Part shown: in pieces, positions 53,181 to 61,142 of the stretch
Numbering within the stretch: the first letter of the stretch is position 1
How the letters are laid out: each line of letters begins with the position of its first letter
NCBI RefSeq assembly: GCF_016650815.1
Contig: NZ_JAEKEZ010000016.1
Span: forward strand, 29,781-93,780
Length of the DNA stretch: 64,000 nt
From: Pseudomonas sp. TH31
GTDB lineage: Bacteria; Pseudomonadota; Gammaproteobacteria; Pseudomonadales; Pseudomonadaceae
Direction: 5' to 3'
Made by a program: the position numbers and the translations under genes
Notes under the pieces: model-generated
Told to the model about the DNA's origin: nothing
The model's database searches: none
The model's input: the letters and a program-made list of their open reading frames with translations, nothing else

Positions 53181-54187
53181 GTGCCATCGCTATCAGTAGC
53201 ATCCACAGCCGAGTGCGTGAATTAGCGCCAGGTTTTATCGTCAGCCTGATCGTCGCTGCTGCGGCGTCCTTCCTTTCAGAACACTATGGTGCGCCGGTCA
53301 TGTTGTTCGCCTTGCTGCTCGGTATGGGGCTGAACTTCCTGGCAGGTGACGGCCCGTGCAAGGCCGGCATCGAATTCACCGCACGCACCGTGTTGCGCAT
53401 CGGCGTGGCCCTGTTGGGCATGCGCATCACCCTCGAACAGATCGCCGCGCTGGGCTGGAAGCCTTTTGCGCTGGTGGTGATCCTGGTGGTGGTGACGATC
53501 AGTGTCTCGGTGGTGGCGGCCAAGGCGCTGGGCTTTCAGCGCTTGTTCGGTATGCTCACCGGTGGGGCTACTGCGATCTGTGGCGCTTCGGCGGCGATGG
53601 CGCTGGCGGCGGCGTTGCCCAATCATCCGCAGAAAGAGCGTGCCACGCTGTTCACCGTCATCGGGGTGTCGGCGCTGTCCACCACGGCGATGATCCTTTA
53701 CCCGATGATTGCCAACTGGCTGGCGTTGTCGCCACAAGTGGCCGGGGTGTTCCTTGGCGGCACCATCCACGATGTCGCTCAGGTCGTCGGTGCCGGTTAC
53801 AGCATGTCGACCGAGACCGGCGACATAGCCACCGTGGTCAAGCTGATGCGGGTCGCGATGCTGCTACCGGTGATCCTCTGCGCCACCATGATCACCCGTA
53901 TGCAGGGCGCCGACACGGTGGGTAAGCGGCCGCCGCTGCTGCCCTGGTTCGCCGTTGGTTTCCTGATTCTTGCCTGCATCAACAGTACCGGGTGGGTTGC
54001 CCCGGCGGTGCAGGGCTCGGTCAACGAACTGTCGCGCTGGAGCCTGGTGGTTTCCATCAGTGCCTTGGGCATGAAGACTCAGCTCAAGGAGCTGGCCGCG
54101 GTCGGTATCAAGCCCATTTTGCTGATGGTGGGGGAGACGGTGTTTCTCGCCATCCTGGTGCTGCTGTTGCTGCACTGGGGGCTGTAA
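53177..54187 (+). CDS. YeiH/UPF0324 family putative sulfate/sulfite exporter
   Basis: This is a 336-aa membrane protein with about 10 TM segments. LLLGMGLNFL, GIEFTARTVLRIGVALLGMRIT, FGMLTGGATAICGASAAMAL (residues about 120-139) and GGTIHDVAQVVGAGY are the signature blocks of the UPF0324 family. Some members sit in organosulfonate operons and are proposed to export sulfite or sulfate. Here it ends the operon that begins with a TauD-type dioxygenase. The ATG overlaps the ferredoxin stop. Confidence 0.86.
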   Translation: MSAIAISSIHSRVRELAPGFIVSLIVAAAASFLSEHYGAPVMLFALLLGMGLNFLAGDGPCKAGIEFTARTVLRIGVALLGMRITLEQIAALGWKPFALVVILVVVTISVSVVAAKALGFQRLFGMLTGGATAICGASAAMALAAALPNHPQKERATLFTVIGVSALSTTAMILYPMIANWLALSPQVAGVFLGGTIHDVAQVVGAGYSMSTETGDIATVVKLMRVAMLLPVILCATMITRMQGADTVGKRPPLLPWFAVGFLILACINSTGWVAPAVQGSVNELSRWSLVVSISALGMKTQLKELAAVGIKPILLMVGETVFLAILVLLLLHWGL

Positions 54188-54282
54188 GCCTGACTGCAAC
54201 TCTCTTGATGGCAGTGCAGCATTGCGTTAGCTCCTCGGCGCAATGAGGCTCTCGGTCGGTGTCACAAGCACCGGCTATTTCG

Positions 54283-54314
54283 CGGCGACTGTACCAGCAG
54301 TCGCCGTTTTTTTT
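54283..54314 (+). terminator. Rho-independent terminator after the YeiH gene
   Basis: GGCGACTG-taccag-CAGTCGCC followed by eight T. It closes the 47.8-54.2 kb operon. Confidence 0.93.
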
Positions 54315-54335
54315 GCCAATGTCCAACCGCGCGTC

Positions 54336-55417
54336 TTATGTGTCGTGTCGGCGGTTCGGTTGGCTCAGGATTCTTTGGGCCGGGAGGGCCGTGGTGTCAG
54401 CCAGGGCTTTTGAGGTGGTCTGCTTGTGTGCGCTGCGCCAGGCGGCAGGTGGCATTCCAAACTGGGTGATGAACCAGCGTGTAAAGGAACTCGCCATGGA
54501 GTAGCCAAGCATGTCGGCGATACGTCCCAGCGAGTAATTCGGGTTATCCATATAGCGCAGCACCAGATCGCGGCGGACGTCGTTTATCAGGTCGTTGAAG
54601 GCGCAGCCTTCCTCTTTCAAGCGACGCTGCAGGGTTCGCACGTTCATGCCCTGGGTCTGGGCAATCTGCTCGATGGTGGCGCGTCCCATGGGCAGTAGCA
54701 GGTAGATGGCCTTGCGTACCTCGAACAGGATCGACGGCCCTTCCTTGTTCTGCAGCGAGTCGAGGTAGCTCTGGGCATAGCGCGCCATGGCCGGGTCAGC
54801 ATGTGGATTGGTCATGTCCAGATTGGCATCGGGACAGACAATGCCATTGAATTCGCTGCCGAACTCCAGCTTGCACCCGAACAGGCGGCGATGCAGTTGC
54901 AGGTTGTCGGGGGCTGGTGGGTGAAGTTGACGCTGTAGGGGTGCCAGCTCGCCCCGAGCAGGGCCGCGCACAAACGGAACATCACACCGATGGCCAGTTC
55001 GTTGGCCTGTCGGCCGTGCATCGGCGAGTCGGTGACCACCTCCTCGCGAATGATCACCATCTTGCCCGCTTCTTCAATGAAGATTGCCAGCGAATCGTTC
55101 ATCAGATGGCGGTAATGCACCAGCACCTGCAACGCATCACGCAACGTACGTTGGTGGGTGAGCAGCAGGCTGACCACACCGAAGTCCGAGAGCTGGCGTG
55201 ACTCGGCCATGCTCAGGCCGAAGCTCTGGCAACCGCTGGCGATGGCCGACTCCTCCAGCAGACGGACTGCCGAATCGATCGGAATTCGGTGCTCGGGGGT
55301 TTGCAGCACAGCCTTGCTCAGGCCGACGCGGGCCAACACGTCGTGCGGGTTGAACCCGAGGTACTGGCTCACCTCCAGGTAGTTGGTCAAGACGGCGGCG
55401 CGAACGAGCTTTGTCAT
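54336..55417 (-). CDS. AraC family regulator with arabinose-binding-type N-domain, one-base frameshift
   Basis: The N-terminal part (MTKLVRAAVLTNYLEVSQYLGFNPHDVLARVGL, HRIPIDSAVRLLEESA) is the AraC 'Arabinose_bd' sensor domain found in OruR-type regulators; the C-terminal part (EQIAQTQGMNVRTLQRRLKEEG and IADMLGYSMASSFTRWFITQFG) is the double HTH. They join at the G-run 54909-54913, where one base is missing; repaired length is 360 aa. It is divergent from the hydrolase-DUF1302 set, whose upstream region has GAAAAG direct repeats it may bind. Confidence 0.83.
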
Positions 55418-55792
55418 GCAGAGGTCTTTCCTGGAGTGATTCCGATGGAAATGAGCGCGACCGACTATATCCAGCCAGTCATGAAATGAAAAGTTTTAGA
55501 CGTGAACGGTTTGGTTCACGAACTCCGCTCTCCAGTACTTTCAAGCGCCTTGGCCAAGGCTGATCCGCGAGGCTGCGCAGGCTGGCGATCTGGAGACACG
55601 GTTCATTCGCTGCATTTGCGGGGTGAACGTTTCGACGCAAGAGGGAGACAGGGGAAATCTCAGGCTGTCATCAAAAGAAAAGACGCTGACGTCAAATGAA
55701 AAGCACACACGGTGGGGGCTCTTTAATGTCAGCGCTATAAAAGCTTCTGGCGATTGAGCCAGTCGAGTCATCGAGAAGGCGAAGGTGTTCAA
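55418..55792. promoter_or_regulatory. Divergent regulatory region with GAAAAG direct repeats
   Basis: Copies of GTCAT-S-AAAWGAAAAG occur at 55478-55493, 55667-55682 and (shortened) 55691-55703. The GAAAAG cores of the last two are exactly 21 bp apart, two helical turns, as expected for an AraC-type dimer. No gene is seen in the 375 nt. Confidence 0.55.
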
Positions 55793-56359
55793 GTGGACAA
55801 ACTGCAAACTGCCGCAACCGTTCTGATCGTGCCAGGCCTGCGAGAGCATGTTGCCGAGCATTGGCAAACGCTGCTTGAGGCCAGATTGAGCAAAGTGCGT
55901 AGCGTGCCACCGCTTGAAACCGACAAGCTCGACTGCGCCGCTCGGGTCCGGGCCATCCAGCACGAGCTGGAACAGATCGAAGGTCCAGTGATTCTGGTAG
56001 CCCATAGTGCCGGCGTGCTGATGGTGGCGCATTGGGCCGCGAGCCACGGTCATCCAATCAAGGGCGCTCTGTTGGCCGCGCCGCCGGATCTCGACGCCAG
56101 CTGGCCGCAAGGCTATCCAACCCCTGAATCCCTCCGTGCCAATGGTTGGGATCCTCTACCCAAAGGTGCGCTGCCATTTCGCAGCATCGTCGCCGGCAGT
56201 ACCAACGATCACCTCGCCAGCCTGGACGCTGTCGCTCGCCTGGTTCGGGGCTGGGGGAGCGAACTGCTCAATCTGGGTGAAGTCGGCCACCTCAATCCGG
56301 CTTCGGGTTATGGCCAATGGTCCGAGGCCGAAGCGCTCATTCTGGAACTGGATCGTTAG
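55793..56359 (+). CDS. RBBP9/YdeN family alpha/beta hydrolase
   Basis: This 188-aa serine hydrolase has LIVPGLREHVAEHWQTLLEA at the N-terminus and the nucleophile in ILVAHSAGVLMVAHWA (Ser about 72), with an Asp in GSTNDHLASL and His in GEVGHLNPASGYGQW completing the triad. The family has broad esterase/peptidase fold members without firm substrates. A GTG at 55793 follows GAAGG. It is the first gene after the AraC-controlled region and may be co-transcribed with DUF1302. Confidence 0.83.
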   Translation: MDKLQTAATVLIVPGLREHVAEHWQTLLEARLSKVRSVPPLETDKLDCAARVRAIQHELEQIEGPVILVAHSAGVLMVAHWAASHGHPIKGALLAAPPDLDASWPQGYPTPESLRANGWDPLPKGALPFRSIVAGSTNDHLASLDAVARLVRGWGSELLNLGEVGHLNPASGYGQWSEAEALILELDR

Positions 56360-56488
56360 TCAGGAGCCGGCCTGGCCACAAGCCTGCGGCAATTGCCCTC
56401 ATTCCTGAAAGCACAGGCTCCTTCAGCAGAAGCCAGTGCGAGGGTCACTACGCTTTAAAAAAAATACAAAAAAGGCGGAGACAACCTA

Positions 56489-58486
56489 ATGCATAACAAT
56501 AAGAATCACAGCCCTTTGCGTCGAAGCCTTCTGGCCTCGACCATTCTGGCCGCTTCCCTGCCGACGGCCCACGCCTTCGAACTGGATACCGGTAATCCCG
56601 ATTGGTCAGTGCGCTTCGACAACACCGTCAAGTACAACTACGGATTGCGCACCGAAAATGCTGACAAGCGCATGCTGGGGACGCCGAACAACAACGACGG
56701 CGACTACAACTTCCGAAAAGCCGGCACCAATATTACCGATCGCGTTGACCTGCTGACCGAACTGGATGTCGTCAACCAGGGCAACAAGGGTTTTCGTATC
56801 AGTGCCACGAGCTGGTACGACAAGGCCTATGACAATGTCGGTTCCAGCTCCAATCCCTTCGTCAACGGCAATGGCGGAACGTCAGGGCTGGTCGCCAATG
56901 ACCCACGTCTGGCCGCGGTTACCAAGGACAACGTCGGCAATGGCAGTTCCCACCTGAGCAACTACGCCCAGCGCTACTACAGTGGTCCGTCCGGCGAAAT
57001 TCTTGATGCCTTTGTGTTCTACAACACTGAAGTGGGCGATGAGTCCCTGCTCAGCGTGAAGGCCGGTCAGCACAATGTGTTCTGGGGCGAGACCATTCTG
57101 AACCCGGTGCACTCGGTCAGTTACGGCCAGTCTGGCCTCGACCTGGCCAAGCTGGCGGCGTCCCCGGGTACCGAAGCCAAGGAGCTGTTCGTTCCACGTA
57201 AGCAGCTCTCGATGACCTTCACCGTCAATCCCGAGCTGACCCTGGGCGCCCAGTACTTCCTTGATTGGGATGCTGCCCGCCTGCCGGAGGCCGGTACCTA
57301 CTATGGCGGTTCCGATCTGGTGGGGTTCGGCGCGCAGTCTTTCCTGCTGGGCAATACCAATGCCATCGTCCCCGCAAGCCCGCTGGGCTGTGGTCTGGCG
57401 CCTTGCAACGGGCTGACCAACGTGCGTCGTGGTCACGATCTGACGCCGAGTAATAGCGGAGACTGGGGCGTGATGGCCAAGTGGTCGCCAACCTGGCTGG
57501 ACGGTACCCTCGGCATCTACTACCGCAATACCTCGGATATTTTGCCGCAGGCGTGGTTGAACGCCACAGGGATCAGTTCGGCCAACCCCAACGGGACTCG
57601 GCCAGCAGGCATGGTGCCGGCGGTCGTCAATACGCTGAACTCGTTGAGTACCAGCACCTACCAGTTGGCCTATGCCGACAATATCCACATCTTCGGTCTG
57701 AGCCTGTCGAAAGATATTGGCGGCGTCAGTGTCGGCTCCGACCTGAACATCCGTCACAACATGCCCCTTGCCAGCATCCCGGCCATTCTCAGCTCCACCG
57801 GGCCACTGGGGCTGGGCGCCGGTCTGGGTCTGTTGCCTGCTCGTACGGCGCAGACCGGCATCGTCTACGACGTCCCGGGCAACGGCGACAGCATGAGTGC
57901 CACCGGTGACACGCTGCACTGGACGCTCAACGGTCTGATGACCCTGCCCAAGACGTCGGTGTTCGATTCGGCAACCCTGCTCACCGAGCTGTATTACAGC
58001 AATCTGCTCAAGCTCGATAGCAAGAACGAGGCGCTCTACAAGGGCAACAGCAGCTACCACGGCGTCGATGCTCCGACTCGGGACAACTGGGGTATCGCCG
58101 CCAACTTCACGCCGACCTGGTACCAGGTGCTTCCTGGTGTCGACTTCAACATGCCGCTGTCCATCAACATGGGGCTTGCCGGCGTGTCACCGGTAAATGG
58201 CGGCGGGGCGAAAGACACCGGTAACTATGCGGTCGGCGTCGGTGCTGTTGTTTACAACAAATACTTTGTCGACCTGAAGTACGTGGATTCCTTCGGCAAG
58301 ACCGACAAGTGTGATGTCAGTGGCTCGAGTACCGGCGCAACCGGTGGCAACGGTTCAACGCCGAACGCCTTCAGCGGTAACCAGAACTATGCGTGTTATG
58401 GCGGTGGCTACTCGGCCTTCTCCGGCGCTGGCGCGACCACTCAAGACCGTGGCGCCGTTTACCTGACGATGAAAACCACCTTCTGA
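56489..58486 (+). CDS. DUF1302 family outer-membrane-type protein
   Basis: This 665-aa protein with a signal peptide (residues 1-29, ends AHA) has a mature region starting FELDTGNPDWSVRFDNTVKYNYGLR and ending with an aromatic residue, VYLTMKTTF, as outer-membrane beta-barrels do. The sequence is rich in Gly/Asn/aromatic alternations. DUF1302 proteins are nearly always beside DUF1329 genes and RND/MMPL exporters in hydrophobic-substrate clusters. An AACAATAA CA motif lies within codons 3-5, so translation may be Crc/Hfq controlled. Confidence 0.86.
   Translation: MHNNKNHSPLRRSLLASTILAASLPTAHAFELDTGNPDWSVRFDNTVKYNYGLRTENADKRMLGTPNNNDGDYNFRKAGTNITDRVDLLTELDVVNQGNKGFRISATSWYDKAYDNVGSSSNPFVNGNGGTSGLVANDPRLAAVTKDNVGNGSSHLSNYAQRYYSGPSGEILDAFVFYNTEVGDESLLSVKAGQHNVFWGETILNPVHSVSYGQSGLDLAKLAASPGTEAKELFVPRKQLSMTFTVNPELTLGAQYFLDWDAARLPEAGTYYGGSDLVGFGAQSFLLGNTNAIVPASPLGCGLAPCNGLTNVRRGHDLTPSNSGDWGVMAKWSPTWLDGTLGIYYRNTSDILPQAWLNATGISSANPNGTRPAGMVPAVVNTLNSLSTSTYQLAYADNIHIFGLSLSKDIGGVSVGSDLNIRHNMPLASIPAILSSTGPLGLGAGLGLLPARTAQTGIVYDVPGNGDSMSATGDTLHWTLNGLMTLPKTSVFDSATLLTELYYSNLLKLDSKNEALYKGNSSYHGVDAPTRDNWGIAANFTPTWYQVLPGVDFNMPLSINMGLAGVSPVNGGGAKDTGNYAVGVGAVVYNKYFVDLKYVDSFGKTDKCDVSGSSTGATGGNGSTPNAFSGNQNYACYGGGYSAFSGAGATTQDRGAVYLTMKTTF
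56495..56502 (+). promoter_or_regulatory. Crc/Hfq CA motif at the DUF1302 start
   Basis: AACAATAA directly after the start codon region, an exact AAYAAYAA match. Confidence 0.5.
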
Positions 58487-58517
58487 TTCACGAATGGCTT
58501 ACTCAAGTAGGCAGGAG

Positions 58518-58525
58518 AATAACAA
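58518..58525 (+). promoter_or_regulatory. Crc/Hfq CA motif between SD and ATG of DUF1329
   Basis: AATAACAA sits between CAGGAG and the ATG at 58527, an exact AAYAAYAA match in the position where Hfq would block ribosomes. Confidence 0.6.
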
Positions 58526-58526
58526 T

Positions 58527-59885
58527 ATGAAATTCGTGCACTCGCTTTTGGCCGCTTCGCTGACCATGGTCCTGGCCATTGATGCTCAGGCCGCTGTATC
58601 GGCTCAAGAGGCGGCCAAACTCGGCAGCAGCCTGACCCTGGTGGGGGCCGAAAAGGCCGGTAATGCCGATGGTTCCATTCCGGCCTATCACGGCGGTCTG
58701 ACCACTGCTCCGGCCAGTTTCAAGTCCGGCGACAGCATGCGTCCGGACCCCTTTGCCAGTGAAAAGCCGGTGCAGGTGATCAGTGGCAAGAACGTTGATC
58801 AGTACAAGGGCATGCTCACTGCCACCACGGCAGAGTTGGCCAAGCGTTTCCCCAGCTACCGCATCGACGTGTATCCGACCCATCGCACGGCAGCACTGCC
58901 GCAGGCGGTGCTGGACAACGGTGTGAAAAATGCCAGCGGTGCCAAGTCCCTCGAAGGCGGGCTGGCCATCGACAACGTACTGCCCGGCGTGCCGTTCCCG
59001 ATCCCGCAAACGGGGGCCGAGGCCATGTGGAACTTCCTGCTGCGCTACCAGGGGGTCAGCATCAACTCCAAGTACGACTCCTGGAACGTAGACTCGGCGG
59101 GCGTGCCGAGCCTGGCGATCACCGGCGAAGCGTTTATCGCCTACCCGATTTACGAAAACCTGTCGAAGCCCATCAGCAGCGCCGACATCTACTATCAGAT
59201 GAAGCTGTATTACACCGGCCCTGCGCGCCGGGCCGGCGAGTCGATCATGCTCAAGGACGCCGCCAACCCACTGCAGCAGCCGCGCCGCGCCTGGCAGTAC
59301 CTGCCTGGCCAGCGTCGGGTAAAACTGGCACCGAACCTGGCCTACGACACGCCTAACCCGGGCACTGCCGGCGCAGGCACCTACGACGATGTCTTCGTGT
59401 TCAACGGTGCGCTGGATCGCTACGACTGGAAGCTGGTGGGCAAGCAGGAAATGATCGTGCCCTACAACACCTACAAGCTGACCTATGCCCAGGATCCCAA
59501 GTCGCTAACCACCCCCAACCACCTCGCACCCGACTTCGTGCGCTGGGAAAAACACCGCGTCTGGGTTGTGGAGGGCGAACTCAAGGCGGGTGCACGGCAC
59601 GTCTACCAGAAGCGTCGCATCTACCTGGATGAAGACAGCTGGACCGCTCTGGCCTCCGACGAGTACGACGCGCGTGGTCAGCTCTACCGTGGCTCTTTCG
59701 CTTTCCTCAGCCAGAGCTATGACAAGCAGGTTCCGGACGCCACGCCTTTCATGATCTACGACCTGGTCGGTGGCTCCTACAACATCAATGGGGTGGTAGG
59801 CCCATACGGTGGCATCAAGTACATCGAACCCCTCTCGAAGGTGCAGTGGTCGCCGGAGTCCCTGGCGGGTGCCGGTATTCGCTAA
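58527..59885 (+). CDS. DUF1329 family periplasmic protein
   Basis: This 452-aa exported protein has a signal peptide (residues 1-22, ends AQA). The mature part has LGSSLTLVGAEKAGNADGSIPAYHGG at the start, then FPSYRIDVYPTHRTAALPQ, RAWQYLPGQRRVKLAPNLAYDTPNP and DEDSWTALASDEYDARGQLYR, the DUF1329 hallmarks (LolA/LolB-like lipid-binding fold). It is thought to shuttle hydrophobic molecules across the periplasm with DUF1302 and the MMPL protein. CAGGAG precedes the ATG. Confidence 0.88.
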   Translation: MKFVHSLLAASLTMVLAIDAQAAVSAQEAAKLGSSLTLVGAEKAGNADGSIPAYHGGLTTAPASFKSGDSMRPDPFASEKPVQVISGKNVDQYKGMLTATTAELAKRFPSYRIDVYPTHRTAALPQAVLDNGVKNASGAKSLEGGLAIDNVLPGVPFPIPQTGAEAMWNFLLRYQGVSINSKYDSWNVDSAGVPSLAITGEAFIAYPIYENLSKPISSADIYYQMKLYYTGPARRAGESIMLKDAANPLQQPRRAWQYLPGQRRVKLAPNLAYDTPNPGTAGAGTYDDVFVFNGALDRYDWKLVGKQEMIVPYNTYKLTYAQDPKSLTTPNHLAPDFVRWEKHRVWVVEGELKAGARHVYQKRRIYLDEDSWTALASDEYDARGQLYRGSFAFLSQSYDKQVPDATPFMIYDLVGGSYNINGVVGPYGGIKYIEPLSKVQWSPESLAGAGIR

Positions 59886-60037
59886 GCACAGGGTGACACA
59901 GCGCCCGTTCGGTCCACTGGCTCCCCGACCGTGACCGGACGACTCTTGGCGTGATGCCGAGGGGCCTGGGCGTCTGACTTCAACGCCGGGGTGCACGCAG
60001 CGTGCCCCCCGGTAAAGTTCCCTCAAGAGGACGCAGT

Positions 60038-61111
60038 ATGTGTTCGTACAAGAAGTACGTGTTGCTGGCGCTGGGCGTCACGCTGGCACTGTTGCGGGGT
60101 GTCGCTCAGGCAGACAGCTACGTCGACGTGCTGGATCTACCGGCCAGTGCCAGTGCCTTGGCGATGCACAGTCCCTTGCTGGATACGGCCCGTGCGGGTG
60201 AGCGACTGGTTGCTGTCGGACAGCGCGGCCACATTCTCTATTCCGATGATTGCGGCAAGCACTGGCAGCAGGCGGCCGTACCCGTCAGCTCCGATCTGAC
60301 TGCGGTGAATTTTCCTTCGGTAATGCAGGGCTGGGCGGTCGGCAATGACGGTGTGGTACTGCACAGTAGCGATGCCGGCGCGACCTGGAGCAAGCAGCTC
60401 GATGGCCGTCAAATCGGTGCCTTGCTGGTCCAGCACTACGGTGAGTTGGCCAGTGCCGATCCGGCTAACGAACAGTGGGCGCAGCTCGTCAGCGACGGCC
60501 AGCGTCTGGTGGAGGAGGGCGCCGACAAGCCGCTGCTCGGTGTCTGGTTCGCCAACGACCAACTGGGGTATGTGGTCGGCGTGTTCAACCTGATCCTGCG
60601 TACCGAGGACGGCGGCAAGCATTGGATGCCCTTTCAGGACCGGACAGACAATCCGCAGAGTTTGCACCTCAATGCCATCGCCTCGACGGGCGACGCGCTG
60701 TACATCGCCGGTGAACAAGGCCTGCTGCTCAAGTGGGATGAGTCCCGCCAGCGTTTTACAGCCTTGCAGACGCCCTATCAGGGCAGCTTTTTCGGTGTCA
60801 TCGGCAAGCCTGGCGAAGTGCTGGCTTACGGTCTGCGCGGGCATGTGTTGCGCAGCGTCGATGGCGGCAACAGTTGGAGCGGGTTGAATACCGGGCTGCC
60901 GGTCAGTCTCACCGCTGCCATCCTCGACTCGAAAGGCGACTACCGACTGTTCACTCAGGCCGGGCACATGTTGGTTGAGCCGGCAGGCAGTGCGCAGTTG
61001 CACCTGGTGCCGCAGCAAGGCCAGTCACCCGTGGCAGGCGCCGCGCTGGCCGCCGATGGTTCGCTGGTGTTGGTGGGCAGTCGTGGTGTGCGCGCGCTTC
61101 GCGTCGAATAA
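60038..61111 (+). CDS. YCF48/BNR-repeat periplasmic protein
   Basis: This is a 357-aa protein with a signal peptide (about residues 1-25, ends AQA). Repeated beta-propeller-like motifs (ILYSDDCGKHWQQA, VLHSSDAGATWSKQ, ILRTEDGGKHWMPF, VLRSVDGGNSWSG) are the Asp-box/YCF48 type of Ycf48 and related assembly factors. In clusters like this it accompanies DUF1302, DUF1329 and an MMPL exporter, probably as an assembly or binding component. CAAGAGG precedes the ATG. Confidence 0.86.
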   Translation: MCSYKKYVLLALGVTLALLRGVAQADSYVDVLDLPASASALAMHSPLLDTARAGERLVAVGQRGHILYSDDCGKHWQQAAVPVSSDLTAVNFPSVMQGWAVGNDGVVLHSSDAGATWSKQLDGRQIGALLVQHYGELASADPANEQWAQLVSDGQRLVEEGADKPLLGVWFANDQLGYVVGVFNLILRTEDGGKHWMPFQDRTDNPQSLHLNAIASTGDALYIAGEQGLLLKWDESRQRFTALQTPYQGSFFGVIGKPGEVLAYGLRGHVLRSVDGGNSWSGLNTGLPVSLTAAILDSKGDYRLFTQAGHMLVEPAGSAQLHLVPQQGQSPVAGAALAADGSLVLVGSRGVRALRVE

Positions 61112-61142
61112 GAACTGGATCAATTAGAGCGAGTACCCTGAC

